DNA of 64,000 nucleotides, from the NCBI RefSeq assembly GCF_012913485.1, contig NZ_CP051774.1, positions 3,968,001 to 4,032,000 of the forward strand. Reading direction: 5' to 3'. Source of the DNA: Luteolibacter luteus (GTDB lineage: Bacteria > Verrucomicrobiota > Verrucomicrobiia > Verrucomicrobiales > Akkermansiaceae). Shown piece after piece: positions 41,807 through 50,525 of this stretch; position 1 is the first letter of the stretch; every line of letters begins with the position of its first letter. The notes under the pieces are model-generated. The model worked only from the letters and a program-made list of their open reading frames with translations, had not been told where the DNA came from and ran no database searches. Both the position numbers and the translations under genes were made by a program.

Positions 41807-43393
41807 TTACTTCTTCTCTTCTTTCGGGGCTTCGGCGGCGGGCTTGTCGGCCTGCGGTTTCTTCAGGTCTTCGAGCTGCTTCTTGGCATCGGCGAGTTGC
41901 TTTTCATCCAGCTTGCTCGTGATGTCGCCGAGAAGGGTCTTGGCATCGGCATCGCCGCGATCCACGGCGAGGGAAGCGAGGGCCCATGCCTTCGGGAGAT
42001 CTTGCGCGGTGCCGAGGCCTGCGGCGTGGAGGCGGGCCAGGCCGGTGGTGGCGGCGGCGTGGCCTTGGTTGGCCGCCAGCGAGTAAAGCTGGCCCGCGTT
42101 ATTGTAATCCACCGGCACGCCCATGCCGCGCTCGTAGAGGGTAGCCAGATTGTTCTGGGCGGCGGCGTGTCCGGCCTTCGCGGCCGCGGTGAACCATGCC
42201 ACGCCCGCAGCCGGATCGCTCAGGCCGAGATTTCCGGAGACGTAGAGCAGGCCGAGTTCGTTCTGAGCCACCGGCAAGCCGGCATTGGCGGAGGAAAGCA
42301 GATATTTGTAGGCGGCGAGGAGGTCCGGCTTCTCGTCCTTCGAGATGCGGGAGGCGAGCTCCAGTCCTGCGAGCGGGCTACCGGCTTCGGCGGCCTTGTC
42401 CAGCCACTCACGGCCTTTTTCCTCGCTCTTCTCAAGACCAGCCTTCCCTTCGAGATGGAAGCCGGCGACGCGCAGCAGGCAGTCCGGCTGTTTTTCCTCG
42501 GCACCCTTCTGGTACTGGGCGAGCGCGGCCTTATCGTCCTTCTTCACGTTTTCCTCGAAGTCGCCGAGCGCGAGATAGGCGGCGAATTGCTTTTTCTCGA
42601 CCGCCTTCTGCAACCACTCGCGGCCTTCCTTTTCATCGCGGAGTTTCTCTTCCCCATTGAGCAGGCGGGAACCAAGCGGGATCAGCGCGTTTTCATCGCC
42701 GAGGGCTGCGGCCTTCTTGTAGAGATCGAGCGACTTCTTGGCGTCGGCCTTGTCCTTGAAGCCGAAGGCGCCTTCGTAAAGACGGGCCAGCAGCAGGATC
42801 GCAGGAGTATCACCGGCTTCGGAAGCGGAGGTCCACCATTGGGCGGCCTTGTTGAAATCGGGCTTTTCGCTGAGCAGGCCGCGGAGGAAGGCCTCACCGA
42901 GGATGCGTCCGGCATTGGCCGGGTCGGTCTTTGCGGCGGATTCCAGCGACTCGCGGGCTTCCTGGCGGTCCTTCTCCTCCTTCGAGTTCAGAAGGATCAG
43001 GGCGCGGCGGTAGGTGGCGTCCTTATGACCGGCGGCAGCGGCCTTCTTGTAATTCTCCAGCGCGGCATCGCGCGAGGCGGGCAGGCCCTGGCCGGTTTCC
43101 GCGGCGAAGCCGAGAAGGAAGAGAGCATCGGCATTGCCCTTCTCCGCCAAGGGCTTGGCGAGTTCCACGCCAGCCGTGTGGCGGCCTTCGCGATAGGCAT
43201 CCATGGCGGCCTTCGCGGGTCCTTCGGGGACCGAGGGGACGGCGGCAGGAGAACTGGCACCGAGGCTGACCGCGGCAGGGGCGACGGTCGAGGTCACGGT
43301 GGCGAAGGCAAGGGCAAGCAGGAGGGCTTTAGCGGTCACGCGCCCATTTAGGGTGCGGGGACGGGGGAGCAAAGAGGAAAGAACGGGACTCAT
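41807..43393 (-). CDS. exported Sel1-repeat (TPR-like) protein
   Basis: 528 residues from the ATG at 43393, with a possible GTG start at 43339 directly before the signal-like stretch AKALLLALAFATVTSTVAPA. The rest consists of Sel1-like alpha/alpha repeats, about ten of them: ADALFLLGFAAETGQGLPAS, AALENYKKAAAAGHKDATYR, AAAQNNLATLYERGMGVPVD are the clearest. It ends in a Lys/Glu/Ala-rich tail (QADKPAAEAPKEEKK). Sel1 repeats serve as protein-binding scaffolds; an envelope-side role is likely given the signal. Partner unknown. Confidence 0.88.
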   Translation of the reverse strand: MSPVLSSLLPRPRTLNGRVTAKALLLALAFATVTSTVAPAAVSLGASSPAAVPSVPEGPAKAAMDAYREGRHTAGVELAKPLAEKGNADALFLLGFAAETGQGLPASRDAALENYKKAAAAGHKDATYRRALILLNSKEEKDRQEARESLESAAKTDPANAGRILGEAFLRGLLSEKPDFNKAAQWWTSASEAGDTPAILLLARLYEGAFGFKDKADAKKSLDLYKKAAALGDENALIPLGSRLLNGEEKLRDEKEGREWLQKAVEKKQFAAYLALGDFEENVKKDDKAALAQYQKGAEEKQPDCLLRVAGFHLEGKAGLEKSEEKGREWLDKAAEAGSPLAGLELASRISKDEKPDLLAAYKYLLSSANAGLPVAQNELGLLYVSGNLGLSDPAAGVAWFTAAAKAGHAAAQNNLATLYERGMGVPVDYNNAGQLYSLAANQGHAAATTGLARLHAAGLGTAQDLPKAWALASLAVDRGDADAKTLLGDITSKLDEKQLADAKKQLEDLKKPQADKPAAEAPKEEKK

Positions 43394-43457
43394 GTCTCAG
43401 ATGGCTGAAATGGTTGGGAAAAAGGAGGGTCGGAGGTCGGAGGAGCGGGTGGCGGCT

Positions 43458-43496
43458 CACCTGTTAAGCCTGTTAAAACAGGGAAATTAACAGGTG
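43458..43496. repeat. nested inverted repeat
   Basis: An outer dyad CACCTGTTAA / TTAACAGGTG encloses an inner one, CCTGTT-AA-AACAGG. It lies between the Sel1 gene and the end of the two-gene DUF5681 island, so it may be a terminator-like stem, a regulator site or the relic of a junction. There is no T-run after it. Confidence 0.6.
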
Positions 43497-43517
43497 GGAC
43501 GGGGTGGGGTGGTCAGC

Positions 43518-43994
43518 TCAGGCGAAACGGGCCTGCATGGCGGTGAGGTACTCCTGAACTTGGGACTCGTCGTGTCTCCCTTCGGCGCTTTGGGCGAGTT
43601 GCTCGACGAAGTCATGACGCGGGCCTCTGATGGCTTGAAGATCGTCGAAGTCGATCCCGAGCTCCCCGGCGAGCCGGCGCCATGCTTCGCGGATGCTGGC
43701 AAAAGAGCGGACGAGGGTTTTGTGGGCGTCTGTCTCCCATTTCGTGCCGGGGGAAGAGTAGCCGAGGTAGTCGATCGCCAAGCCGCGTAGATCCACTTCC
43801 ACGAAAGAGCCGATCTTTTCGAGGGCTTGCATGGTCCCGACGTAGGCATCCTCATTGGCGACGTACCGTTTCTTCGGGCAGCTTTTCTTGAGGCGCAGCA
43901 CTTCCTCGGTGTCCTTCCTCGCCAAGGCGGAGACGGTGGCCGCGACCCTGTCCCGGGCGTTCAGGGTGGTGTAGATGGTTTCCTTGATCTTCAT
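43518..43994 (-). CDS. hypothetical protein of the DUF5681 island
   Basis: 158 residues from the ATG at 43994 (MKIKETIYTTLNARDRVAAT); a longer frame to 44060 adds residues rich in Pro and Arg that look untranslated. Mostly helical and charged: ALARKDTEEVLRLKKSCPKK, SIREAWRRLAGELGIDFDDL, DESQVQEYLTAMQARFA. No family is recognised. It follows the DUF5681 gene by 34 bp and is probably cotranscribed. Such pairs can be phage- or transposon-derived; the role is unknown. Confidence 0.6.
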   Translation of the reverse strand: MKIKETIYTTLNARDRVAATVSALARKDTEEVLRLKKSCPKKRYVANEDAYVGTMQALEKIGSFVEVDLRGLAIDYLGYSSPGTKWETDAHKTLVRSFASIREAWRRLAGELGIDFDDLQAIRGPRHDFVEQLAQSAEGRHDESQVQEYLTAMQARFA

Positions 43995-44028
43995 GATGGG
44001 ATCCGGTTCTGCGGTGCGGGTTCCGTTC

Positions 44029-44517
44029 TCAGGCCTTGGTATTCTTGCCGGAGACCGCACGCTCGAGAGCTTCGAGGCGTGCCTTGAGTTCCTCAGCCTC
44101 GGCGATCCGGACGAGCTGGCTGGCGAGGCCGACGAGTTGGGCGGCGGTGTCCGGTGAAATCATTCCGGCGAGCGCCGCGCGAAGGACGGCCTCTGCCATG
44201 GGGTAGGGGCCGGAGTCCGGGGGCAGCTCCACCACAATGGGGGCGGCGGCCGATCTGAGCCGCGGGTGAACGCGTTCCATCACCAGCTTGGCCGCGGACA
44301 CATCTCCGGCCATGGCTTTGCTCACCATGACTTCGGCGATGGAATCGGCGTCCTCCTTCAAGAACAGGGGCGGACCACCCTGAGCGATGCGGGGCCTGCC
44401 ATTGGGATTGCCGGAGCGGCCCGGGAGGAATTGGCCATTTGGCGTGCGAGGGGTTTCAGCGGATCCGGAATTCCGGGCGGCGGTTCCCGATGACGGGAGA
44501 TTTGTTGAACTAGACAT
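44029..44517 (-). CDS. DUF5681 domain protein
   Basis: 162 residues. The N-terminus is polar and disordered, then GQFLPGRSGNPNGRPRIA is the DUF5681 signature (PF18932). A helical region (AEVMVSKAMAGDVSAAKLVM, then AEAVLRAALAGMI) and an end with coiled-coil character (AEELKARLEALERAVS) follow. DUF5681 proteins are widespread near phage packaging genes and mobile islands and may act as DNA-binding adaptors; this is not proven. No integrase, terminase or capsid gene is nearby. Confidence 0.82.
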   Translation of the reverse strand: MSSSTNLPSSGTAARNSGSAETPRTPNGQFLPGRSGNPNGRPRIAQGGPPLFLKEDADSIAEVMVSKAMAGDVSAAKLVMERVHPRLRSAAAPIVVELPPDSGPYPMAEAVLRAALAGMISPDTAAQLVGLASQLVRIAEAEELKARLEALERAVSGKNTKA

Positions 44518-44641
44518 GCGGCGAGCATGCCATCGGGGGATGGGGAGCGATAGAATTGGCAGTGGTCCCCAAGATGCGATGGCAAGGAAGCCGGTGAAGT
44601 CTGGCTGAGTTCATCTTTGGAATTGAGAATGTTAACTAGGG

Positions 44642-45526
44642 ATGAGGTCGCTTGCGTGTCTCAATCGTCTCCACAACGAACTCGACATTCAGTCGTGCTT
44701 CACCAGTCTGCCCTCGAATTACTTCGGAGCTGCCCATGAAGTTGTGTCTACCCCGGCGCTAATTTGCGTCCTATCTTTGCTTTCGGACTCGGCCCTTTCT
44801 CAAGAAAGTGGCGCTCTCCCAATTTCTGAAATTGGGCAAAAGGAGGTTCCCGACATGATCGTGGAAGACAGCGTCGTCCGTGCCCTTGCATCGAGAACGC
44901 TCACCCTTCTTCGCGCACAGCCATCTACTCTGCCTGATCCTGCCGCGGAGCCTGTGGTGAAATCCGCCCCTTCCACCAGAACGGGTGGTGTGGATTTCTC
45001 AAGTTGGCACCGCGCTGCCAGTTATCTCGTAGGTGTGCGTGCGACGGTCTATGACAAGCGGAGAACTTTTCTCCAATGGCAGGATCCGGAGAGCCGCGTC
45101 GAGCACGAGGCGTGGAGCAATATCGATTTCAATCACCTTTCCTCGGTCAGCGATGTCGAGTCTGTTGATAGGAGGTGGATTTTGTTTCTTGTGATCGTGA
45201 ATATTGACACTTCGGTGGTCAATCCTGCTACAGGACAGGCGGTTACGGAACCCACACATCCCCCTATTCCTGAGGATGATGGTCCGAAATTTGTGGTGAC
45301 GAAGGGCGACACCACCGACCCGCGCTCTACAGCGCCCCTTCATGCGCTTCACAAGCTCTACGCGGAGAAGTCGGACGAGTTGATCGCGGCCGCTGAAGTG
45401 CAGAAGCAGACCAGGGAGCAGATGGCGCAGGAAGAAGCAGACCAGAGCCAGCCAAGAGATAATGTCATGTGGTTCCGTCCCAAGAAAGGAAGCCGTTACC
45501 TCCAGCAAGAGGGAGGTGGTCGATGA
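44642..45526 (+). CDS. hypothetical protein, first gene of the unexplained exported-protein chain
   Basis: 294 residues from the ATG at 44642; a start at the GTG at 44744 would place a weak hydrophobic signal (STPALICVLSLLSDSALSQ) at the N-terminus and is as plausible. No family is recognised. The mid part (SSWHRAASYLVGVRATVYDK, RRWILFLVIVNIDTS) is beta-like, and the end is charged (EVQKQTREQMAQEEADQSQP). Its stop overlaps the start of the next gene (ATGA), so the two are translationally coupled. Base composition is more AT-rich than in the flanking housekeeping genes. Confidence 0.65.
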   Translation: MRSLACLNRLHNELDIQSCFTSLPSNYFGAAHEVVSTPALICVLSLLSDSALSQESGALPISEIGQKEVPDMIVEDSVVRALASRTLTLLRAQPSTLPDPAAEPVVKSAPSTRTGGVDFSSWHRAASYLVGVRATVYDKRRTFLQWQDPESRVEHEAWSNIDFNHLSSVSDVESVDRRWILFLVIVNIDTSVVNPATGQAVTEPTHPPIPEDDGPKFVVTKGDTTDPRSTAPLHALHKLYAEKSDELIAAAEVQKQTREQMAQEEADQSQPRDNVMWFRPKKGSRYLQQEGGGR

Positions 45527-47726
45527 GATCGCTCATTCTTGCCTCCACGCTCCTGTGCCAGGTTCTTCACTCGCAGGTGATCCAGCCCCAGCCCCAGCTG
45601 CTGCCTGGGACGGGCGGCACGTGGAACGTCCAATGGCTAGGCATCCAAGGACGTAGCTACTTTCTTCAGGCCTCCGATGATTTGGTGAGCTGGCACTACG
45701 CTCCTCTGATCGAGGCGGGTAATGACGAGATCATCGAGTATGAGACGGGAGCCCTTGGGAGCCGCCATTTCCTCCGTTTGGCCTATGTCAATCAGACGGC
45801 GAGCAATCTCGATACTGCGGATTTTGACGATGACGATCTCGGGAACCTCGCCGAGATCAATGTCCACCACACGGATCCGCTGAAGCAAGACACCGATGAG
45901 GACGGAATGCCTGACGGCTGGGAGATCAACCACGGGCTGGACCCGAATGACAACGGCTCGATCAGTTTCGTGAACGGTCCTTCCGGAGACAAGGACGGCG
46001 ATGGCATCCCAAACATCCAAGAGTTCCAAGGGGGGACCGATCCGGTATCGCCCGGAAGTTTCCCGGTGAGCCTGATCTTTGTAGAAAGGACGGCGAACCA
46101 GAATTTCTCCACTCCTAGCGGGACCCTCCACAAGTGGGCTTCCTGGCTGCCGGAGGAGTCTTCCACGGACACCATCAGCAGCTTCTCAAGCCCCCAAGGC
46201 ATGTCGGGACAGCTTGAAAGTGCCTTCACGTTTCCGGCGCTTCCTCCGACAAAGGCCACGATCTCTCCTATCGGAGGCACGGTTGGGGCGGTAAGTGCCA
46301 ACTACGGTTCGACGGAAAGCGGGGGAGGCAGGTCAGTTCAGGGCCATGTCCAGCATGGACGTTTTTGGCTCAAGGCGACGCCCTTGGATATTGCCAAGGG
46401 AAGAGGGAGCCAGAAGTTCCTGAAGATGGTCGATCGCTATACCGGTCCTTACAGCGGAGGCTCGACACGGGTTGAACGCCTGATCACGGTTGAGAAGCTG
46501 GAAGCCCAAGCAAGCACGGGATATTCCGAACCCTTCGATATCAAGCCCGAGGTGATTACGGGTCCCGGGAACTTTTTTTCGAGCACGATCACTATTTTGA
46601 CCCCGGTGAGTATCAAGCCGGTGGAGGGAATGGCCGGGGTTGTAGGCGATATGGTCCCTAGCAACCAGACCACGGATCCCGAGCTCCATTTCGTAACACC
46701 GAAGAAAACTGTCGAGATCGCGGAGGATTATGTCACTTTCACGGCGACTGGAATTACGGAGCAGCAGATTACGAATGGTGATGCGGAGCAGATTGTGGAA
46801 TGGGATGGAGGGCAGCCGGTTCTTAATGAGCCGTTGAAACGGAAGGTGAGCCGGGCCGTTGCTGATAAAACCCCGATCCGAATCAAGACCCTTGGGAAAT
46901 TCGGCGGGCAAGAAGTCGCGAAAGTCAACGTTTGGGTGATTTGGTGTGATTGCGCTATTGAGGATTATGAGAACGTGGCATTTTTGGTGAACCGTACGCC
47001 GGACATCTTTGAGCCAGCGGGGTCTACCTACGGAGGGATAATGCTTAGGCCTCAAGAGCATTGGAGGTTTCGCTTCAAGATCTCGCCTGCGGAGATGACC
47101 TCGGGAGAGTCGGATCGACCGGATCTGGAGGGACCGAATACGACGCCTGTTCCAGGTGGTTTGAAACAACACATGATGGAGCCGCAGTTTCCTGCGGATC
47201 ATGCTGCCTTGAAGTGGGATGTTTCGAGGAGAGTAGAGTTCACGATACTGAATCCCAATCTTATTCCTAAAGAGAAGTTTCCCGGTTCTTACGTGTTTAA
47301 GAATCAACCGAAGGTGTCGGATCCAGTAGTCTCGTTCCCTCAAAATCCTGTAGAAGGCAATGATGATCCGTCTGGGCAAAACTGGCGTGATGAGGATGAC
47401 AATCCGTACCGTGAGCTGGTGGAGAACGGGCTAAGTCACTCGGTTGGAGAGATTTCGTCCTATGATGGCCCTATCTTTGGTTTCAAGGCAACGATGGGAG
47501 TCGGGGGGCAACCTTGGCTCAGGTTGCAAATTTCCAAGAATTTGCGAGGGTGGAGTTGGAGAGCGAGAACAAGGGCGGCGGAGATAGGACATGGTATAGA
47601 ATCTCCGACTACGTGGAGTGGCATCATGTGATGGCGGCGACGTTCGGAGAGGAGCCTGGCGGTGGTTCTATATGGGCCAATAGCGGTTCAACATTTGGAA
47701 GAGGTAGGTTTGAGGTCCCGGAGTAG
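45523..47726 (+). pseudogene. secreted TSP3-containing protein with a probable frameshift at a G6 tract
   Basis: The ATG at 45523 (GGGAGG just upstream; overlaps the previous stop) opens a signal peptide, MRSLILASTLLCQVLHSQ. Next is a beta module (WNVQWLGIQGRSYFLQASDD, then SRHFLRLAY) like the C-terminal module of the giants upstream, and TSP3 loops (DTDEDGMPDGWEINHGLDPN). The rest is a beta-rich region of unknown family. The frame runs to a stop at 47631, but after GGGGGG (47503-47508) the protein-like reading moves to another frame: NFQEFARVELESENKGGG, WYRISDYVEWHHVMAATFG, ending GRGRFEVPE at 47726, only 7 bp before the next start. Either the deposited sequence or the gene has an indel, or the frame is switched at the G-run. 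The in-frame product would be about 702 residues. Confidence 0.65.
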
Positions 47727-47733
47727 CAATGCG

Positions 47734-48519
47734 ATGAAAGTGATTTTTAGCTGTGTGTTTTTTTCCGTTGCAACCACGGGGATTGGTAACTGTGGGCCAC
47801 TGATGGAGATGAACAACGAAGATCTCGGGAAAGCCCTGAATGGCTGGGATGTTTCCGGTTTCGACGAAAATGTTCTGAAGGAAGAGCTTGAAGGGGATTC
47901 GGCAGCGGCATTCATTGAGAAATGCAAGAGGGACCCTCAACTTCGAAAGTCTCTCTCGGGGCTCTGTCAGCACGTTGAGAGCGACAAGTTGAGGGATGAA
48001 TTGATCCAATACGTTCTGCAAGAGCCGGACGTGTGGCTCGAGGCGAGGAACACCCCAGACTATGGGAAGGCCGCTGCAATGCAGGCTATGGTCTTTGTTG
48101 AAAAGACACTCCGCAAGGAGTTCGATCTGGATCATGGTGACATGTCGTCCCTGTGTGCTGCTGTGATGGACCGAAATGGGAGGGGGCAAATTTTGAAGCT
48201 TGTTGATCGGCTGGTCCTTTTGCCTAAGGAGCAGCGAAGGAGGGGCGATCCGGAGATGGAAGCCTTGGTGGCCAATCTTTGGAAGGTCGGAGCAGGGTTC
48301 GACATCAGCAGCGCAGAGAGCAACGTGGATTCTAGGCCCCCGAAAACTTATGTCGGGCAGGAAGTGACAGATCGAAAGGATGGTGCTGAAGCCAGACAAG
48401 TGAAGGGAGGAACAGACTCAGGCGGGAGTTCGAGTACTGCCAAGTTCGCTTTCTTGATCCTTGCAACGGTCGCTGCCGGGATTGCGGCCTTCTTTGCTTT
48501 TGGCAGAAAAAATAGGTGA
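47734..48519 (+). CDS. exported protein with C-terminal membrane anchor (member A)
   Basis: 261 residues from the ATG at 47734. Signal peptide MKVIFSCVFFSVATTGIGNC; the helical domain runs to about residue 200 (DLGKALNGWDVSGFDENVLK, VEKTLRKEFDLDHGDMSSLC); a charged and Gly/Ser-rich linker follows (GGTDSGGSSS); the protein ends with one membrane helix (KFAFLILATVAAGIAAFFAF) and the tail GRKNR. This gives a type I topology with the domain outside. I find no known family. The layout matches three further genes downstream. The start lies 7 bp after the shifted stop of the preceding gene, and its stop overlaps the next ATG (TGATG). Confidence 0.75.
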   Translation: MKVIFSCVFFSVATTGIGNCGPLMEMNNEDLGKALNGWDVSGFDENVLKEELEGDSAAAFIEKCKRDPQLRKSLSGLCQHVESDKLRDELIQYVLQEPDVWLEARNTPDYGKAAAMQAMVFVEKTLRKEFDLDHGDMSSLCAAVMDRNGRGQILKLVDRLVLLPKEQRRRGDPEMEALVANLWKVGAGFDISSAESNVDSRPPKTYVGQEVTDRKDGAEARQVKGGTDSGGSSSTAKFAFLILATVAAGIAAFFAFGRKNR

Positions 48520-48620
48520 TGAGAGTTCTTGGGCCAAAGACTTTGTTGGTTGCAGTCTTTCTGCCACTTGTTTCTATTTCCGCGGAAGACCTGCCTGATG
48601 ATTTTTCAGACAGTCTCTAA
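48519..48620 (+). pseudogene. 33-residue stub related to the 49716/50811 paralogues
   Basis: The ATG at 48519 overlaps the preceding stop. The product is a signal peptide (MRVLGPKTLLVAVFLPLVSI) followed by SAEDLPDDFSDSL and a TAA. It matches the first residues of the two later paralogues (MRVLFAAIAVAIARAEELPS and MRILVVVIFLPVAFAEELPG), so it is either the amputated start of a third paralogue or a short secreted peptide. No continuation is seen in any frame after the stop. Confidence 0.6.
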
Positions 48621-48651
48621 GCCTCGATCTTCGATTTTTTGGGTTCGGCCA

Positions 48652-49431
48652 ATGCTTGTCATTGGTTGTATCATTTTTTGCTGTCGATTGGACGGAGCAG
48701 AGTCCGAAGAATTTAGTCAGCTGAGGGTAATCGATGCGGCACGTGAATTGGATCAGTTGGAAGAGCATGCTACGGAGAAATTGAGCTTTGACTCTCCGGG
48801 AGTGAAAGAGGTGGAGGGCTTGATCCGTGAGGATATCAGGAGCAACAGGGGAAGAGGTACCGTTGTGATCCTGAGCGAGTGGGACCCGGGCAGCATGGCT
48901 TGGGAGGTTGCGGCTCAAACGATTCTTTATCGGATGAGCAATTGGGAGGCAGTTCCGATGGAAGAAGGGGAAGTGGTGGGGGAGGTTGATCTCGCGGTGA
49001 TGGTCGATCTCTTCAAAGCCACGATCCGGAAGAATGATAAAAGCGGAGATTACACCCAGAGGAGAGGGCGGATAGGGAGTCCTTACACCTTTCGAAATTT
49101 CTATTCTTCCCATCTTGCTCAAGCGGTGGAGCCCCGTCACGGGTACAGTCCTGATGCCAAGAGGGTTCACGATGATCCGAAGCAATGGCTTGAGGACGAG
49201 ATTCTATCGCGTACCGGTCCTCTGCCCTCGGTGCTGGATGAGCGCGGGGTCAAGTCCGGGGCGGCGGTGAAGACCCGGGCGCCGAAGGGATTACCTGTTC
49301 CAAAAGGTGATGGTCCGGAGGATTTGAAGGGAGAGAAGCCGGCTGGCGGATCGTTTGTCGTGATCGTTGCGGTGTTGTCGGGAGCGCTGGTTGTCGGGGT
49401 GTTTTATTTTAGGAAGGCTTTTTCGAGGTAG
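48652..49431 (+). CDS. exported protein with C-terminal membrane anchor (member B)
   Basis: 259 residues from the ATG at 48652 (MLVIGCIIFCCRLDGAES, a signal peptide); upstream in-frame ATG at 48598 is possible but gives an unusually long N-region. The domain is alpha-rich (RVIDAARELDQLEEHATEKL, WEVAAQTILYRMSNWEAVP), then a basic linker (VKTRAPKGLPVPKGDGPEDL). It ends with GG, a membrane helix (SFVVIVAVLSGALVVGVFYF) and RKAFSR. It has the same architecture as member A and the later paralogues, though the domain sequence is not clearly homologous to theirs. No family recognised. Confidence 0.72.
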   Translation: MLVIGCIIFCCRLDGAESEEFSQLRVIDAARELDQLEEHATEKLSFDSPGVKEVEGLIREDIRSNRGRGTVVILSEWDPGSMAWEVAAQTILYRMSNWEAVPMEEGEVVGEVDLAVMVDLFKATIRKNDKSGDYTQRRGRIGSPYTFRNFYSSHLAQAVEPRHGYSPDAKRVHDDPKQWLEDEILSRTGPLPSVLDERGVKSGAAVKTRAPKGLPVPKGDGPEDLKGEKPAGGSFVVIVAVLSGALVVGVFYFRKAFSR

Positions 49432-49715
49432 GCCTTCGGCAAAGCTTGGGCTTCGTTTCGATGTCCCGTTGCGACATGGGGAGGCATAGAGGGCGGGAGG
49501 ATCAATCGGAGTACGCTTTTTTCGAGAGAGCATGAGGGAGCTGTTCGCTAGTAAGGAGGGCGGTGGGGTGAGAGATGCCGCACCAGCGGTCGGCCGGGGG
49601 CGTCCGACCCTACCTCTGAGCGAGTAAATTCGGGGGGCGAAGGAGAGGTGATGGGAAATGCTTGAAGGTGCCTGGTTACCGGTAGAGACCTTGGGCACTT
49701 GTGAAAGTGGGACTG
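49432..49715. other. intergenic, contains a dispersed repeat copy
   Basis: 284 bp. It holds the 60-bp dispersed repeat (listed separately) and a short leader that is duplicated upstream of the next paralogue (GGCACT then TGAAAGTG). No gene seen. Confidence 0.5.
49559..49618 (+). repeat. dispersed GC-rich repeat, copy 1
   Basis: About 60 bp beginning GGCGGTGGGGTGAG and including GCGGTCGGCCGGGGGCGTCC. A close copy lies at about 53083-53142 and a partial copy at about 51862-51892. Confidence 0.8.
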
Positions 49716-50525
49716 ATGAGGGTTTTGTTCGCAGCGATTGCGGTTGCGATCGCACGCGCCGAAGAGTTGCCAAGTGAGGTTGAAGAGCTTCGTGCGGAAG
49801 CCATTGCATCCATCGACCAAGGTCCCCCATCCGAAGGAGAAGATTTCTTGAAGTTGGCCACTCAGCTAGGAGACTTGGGCGACTATGATTTCCTAGGGGT
49901 ATTGCTTCAACGCGCCATGACTGGGGCCGATCCTGGTCGGGCTCAGATTCTGGTGCGACGGGTGCTGGAGGCTCCAACCGGCACCGAGCTTAAACCTGAC
50001 CTTTCCGAGGCGCTGATCGACTACATTGATTTCTTACTTCGGGATACCAGACCGGGGGATGAAATCGCGACGGGTCGGCGGTTGGTAAGTCATCGCATTG
50101 CAGTGGTCTTGGAGGGCGGCTTGGGAATTTCGAGTTCTGAGTTCGATTACGAGAAGCCTCCAGTGGCGTTAAAATACATCGACGAGGCGAAGCAGGTGAT
50201 TGCGAGGTTGCGACGCGAAGGCGGGGTTTGCCGGATCACCGAGGAGGTGCAGGGAAGCAGGTCACACCACCTTGCGCGAGAATCGATCATTGCGCGGGAT
50301 GAAGCCAGAGCATCCGGTGGACAACGTGAGGAGAGGAGGGATCCGCGGGAGAGAGATAAGCTGTCGCCAGCGAAGGAGATTGGAACGAAAGCCGGGCAGG
50401 AGGAATTGGGAGCGGGGACGAAATGGGGAATCGGGTTTGGTGTGGCGATCCTCGGCGCGTGGTGTCCGCAACGGCCGGGGGCGATGATGGCCTGCGCGGA
50501 GGTCTCGTGGACTCTCGCTGCATGA
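49716..50525 (+). CDS. exported paralogue C, membrane anchor replaced by repeat sequence
   Basis: 269 residues from the ATG at 49716 (the MR(V/I)L start is shared with the other paralogues; an in-frame GTG at 49701 is possible). Signal peptide MRVLFAAIAVAIARA. The helical domain is closely related to the next paralogue: LPSEVEELRAEA, LGDYDFLGVLLQRA, DEIATGRRLVSHRIAVVLE and SEFDYEKPPVALKYIDEAKQ. A charged linker follows. The C-terminal helix begins as in the paralogue (GTKWGIGFGVAILG) but then turns into AWCPQRPGAMMACAEVSWTL, which is encoded by the repeat that starts at 50454. The remainder of the helix and the basic tail are lost, so the product is probably secreted or misplaced. Confidence 0.72.
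   Translation: MRVLFAAIAVAIARAEELPSEVEELRAEAIASIDQGPPSEGEDFLKLATQLGDLGDYDFLGVLLQRAMTGADPGRAQILVRRVLEAPTGTELKPDLSEALIDYIDFLLRDTRPGDEIATGRRLVSHRIAVVLEGGLGISSSEFDYEKPPVALKYIDEAKQVIARLRREGGVCRITEEVQGSRSHHLARESIIARDEARASGGQREERRDPRERDKLSPAKEIGTKAGQEELGAGTKWGIGFGVAILGAWCPQRPGAMMACAEVSWTLAA

Noticed and set aside
41738-43351. 537-codon open frame on the plus strand
   Set aside because: Antisense to the Sel1 repeats; low-complexity Gly/Leu/Glu pattern from GC-rich codons.
43440-44520. Prophage remnant
   Set aside because: DUF5681 alone is insufficient; no integrase, capsid, terminase or attachment repeat was found.
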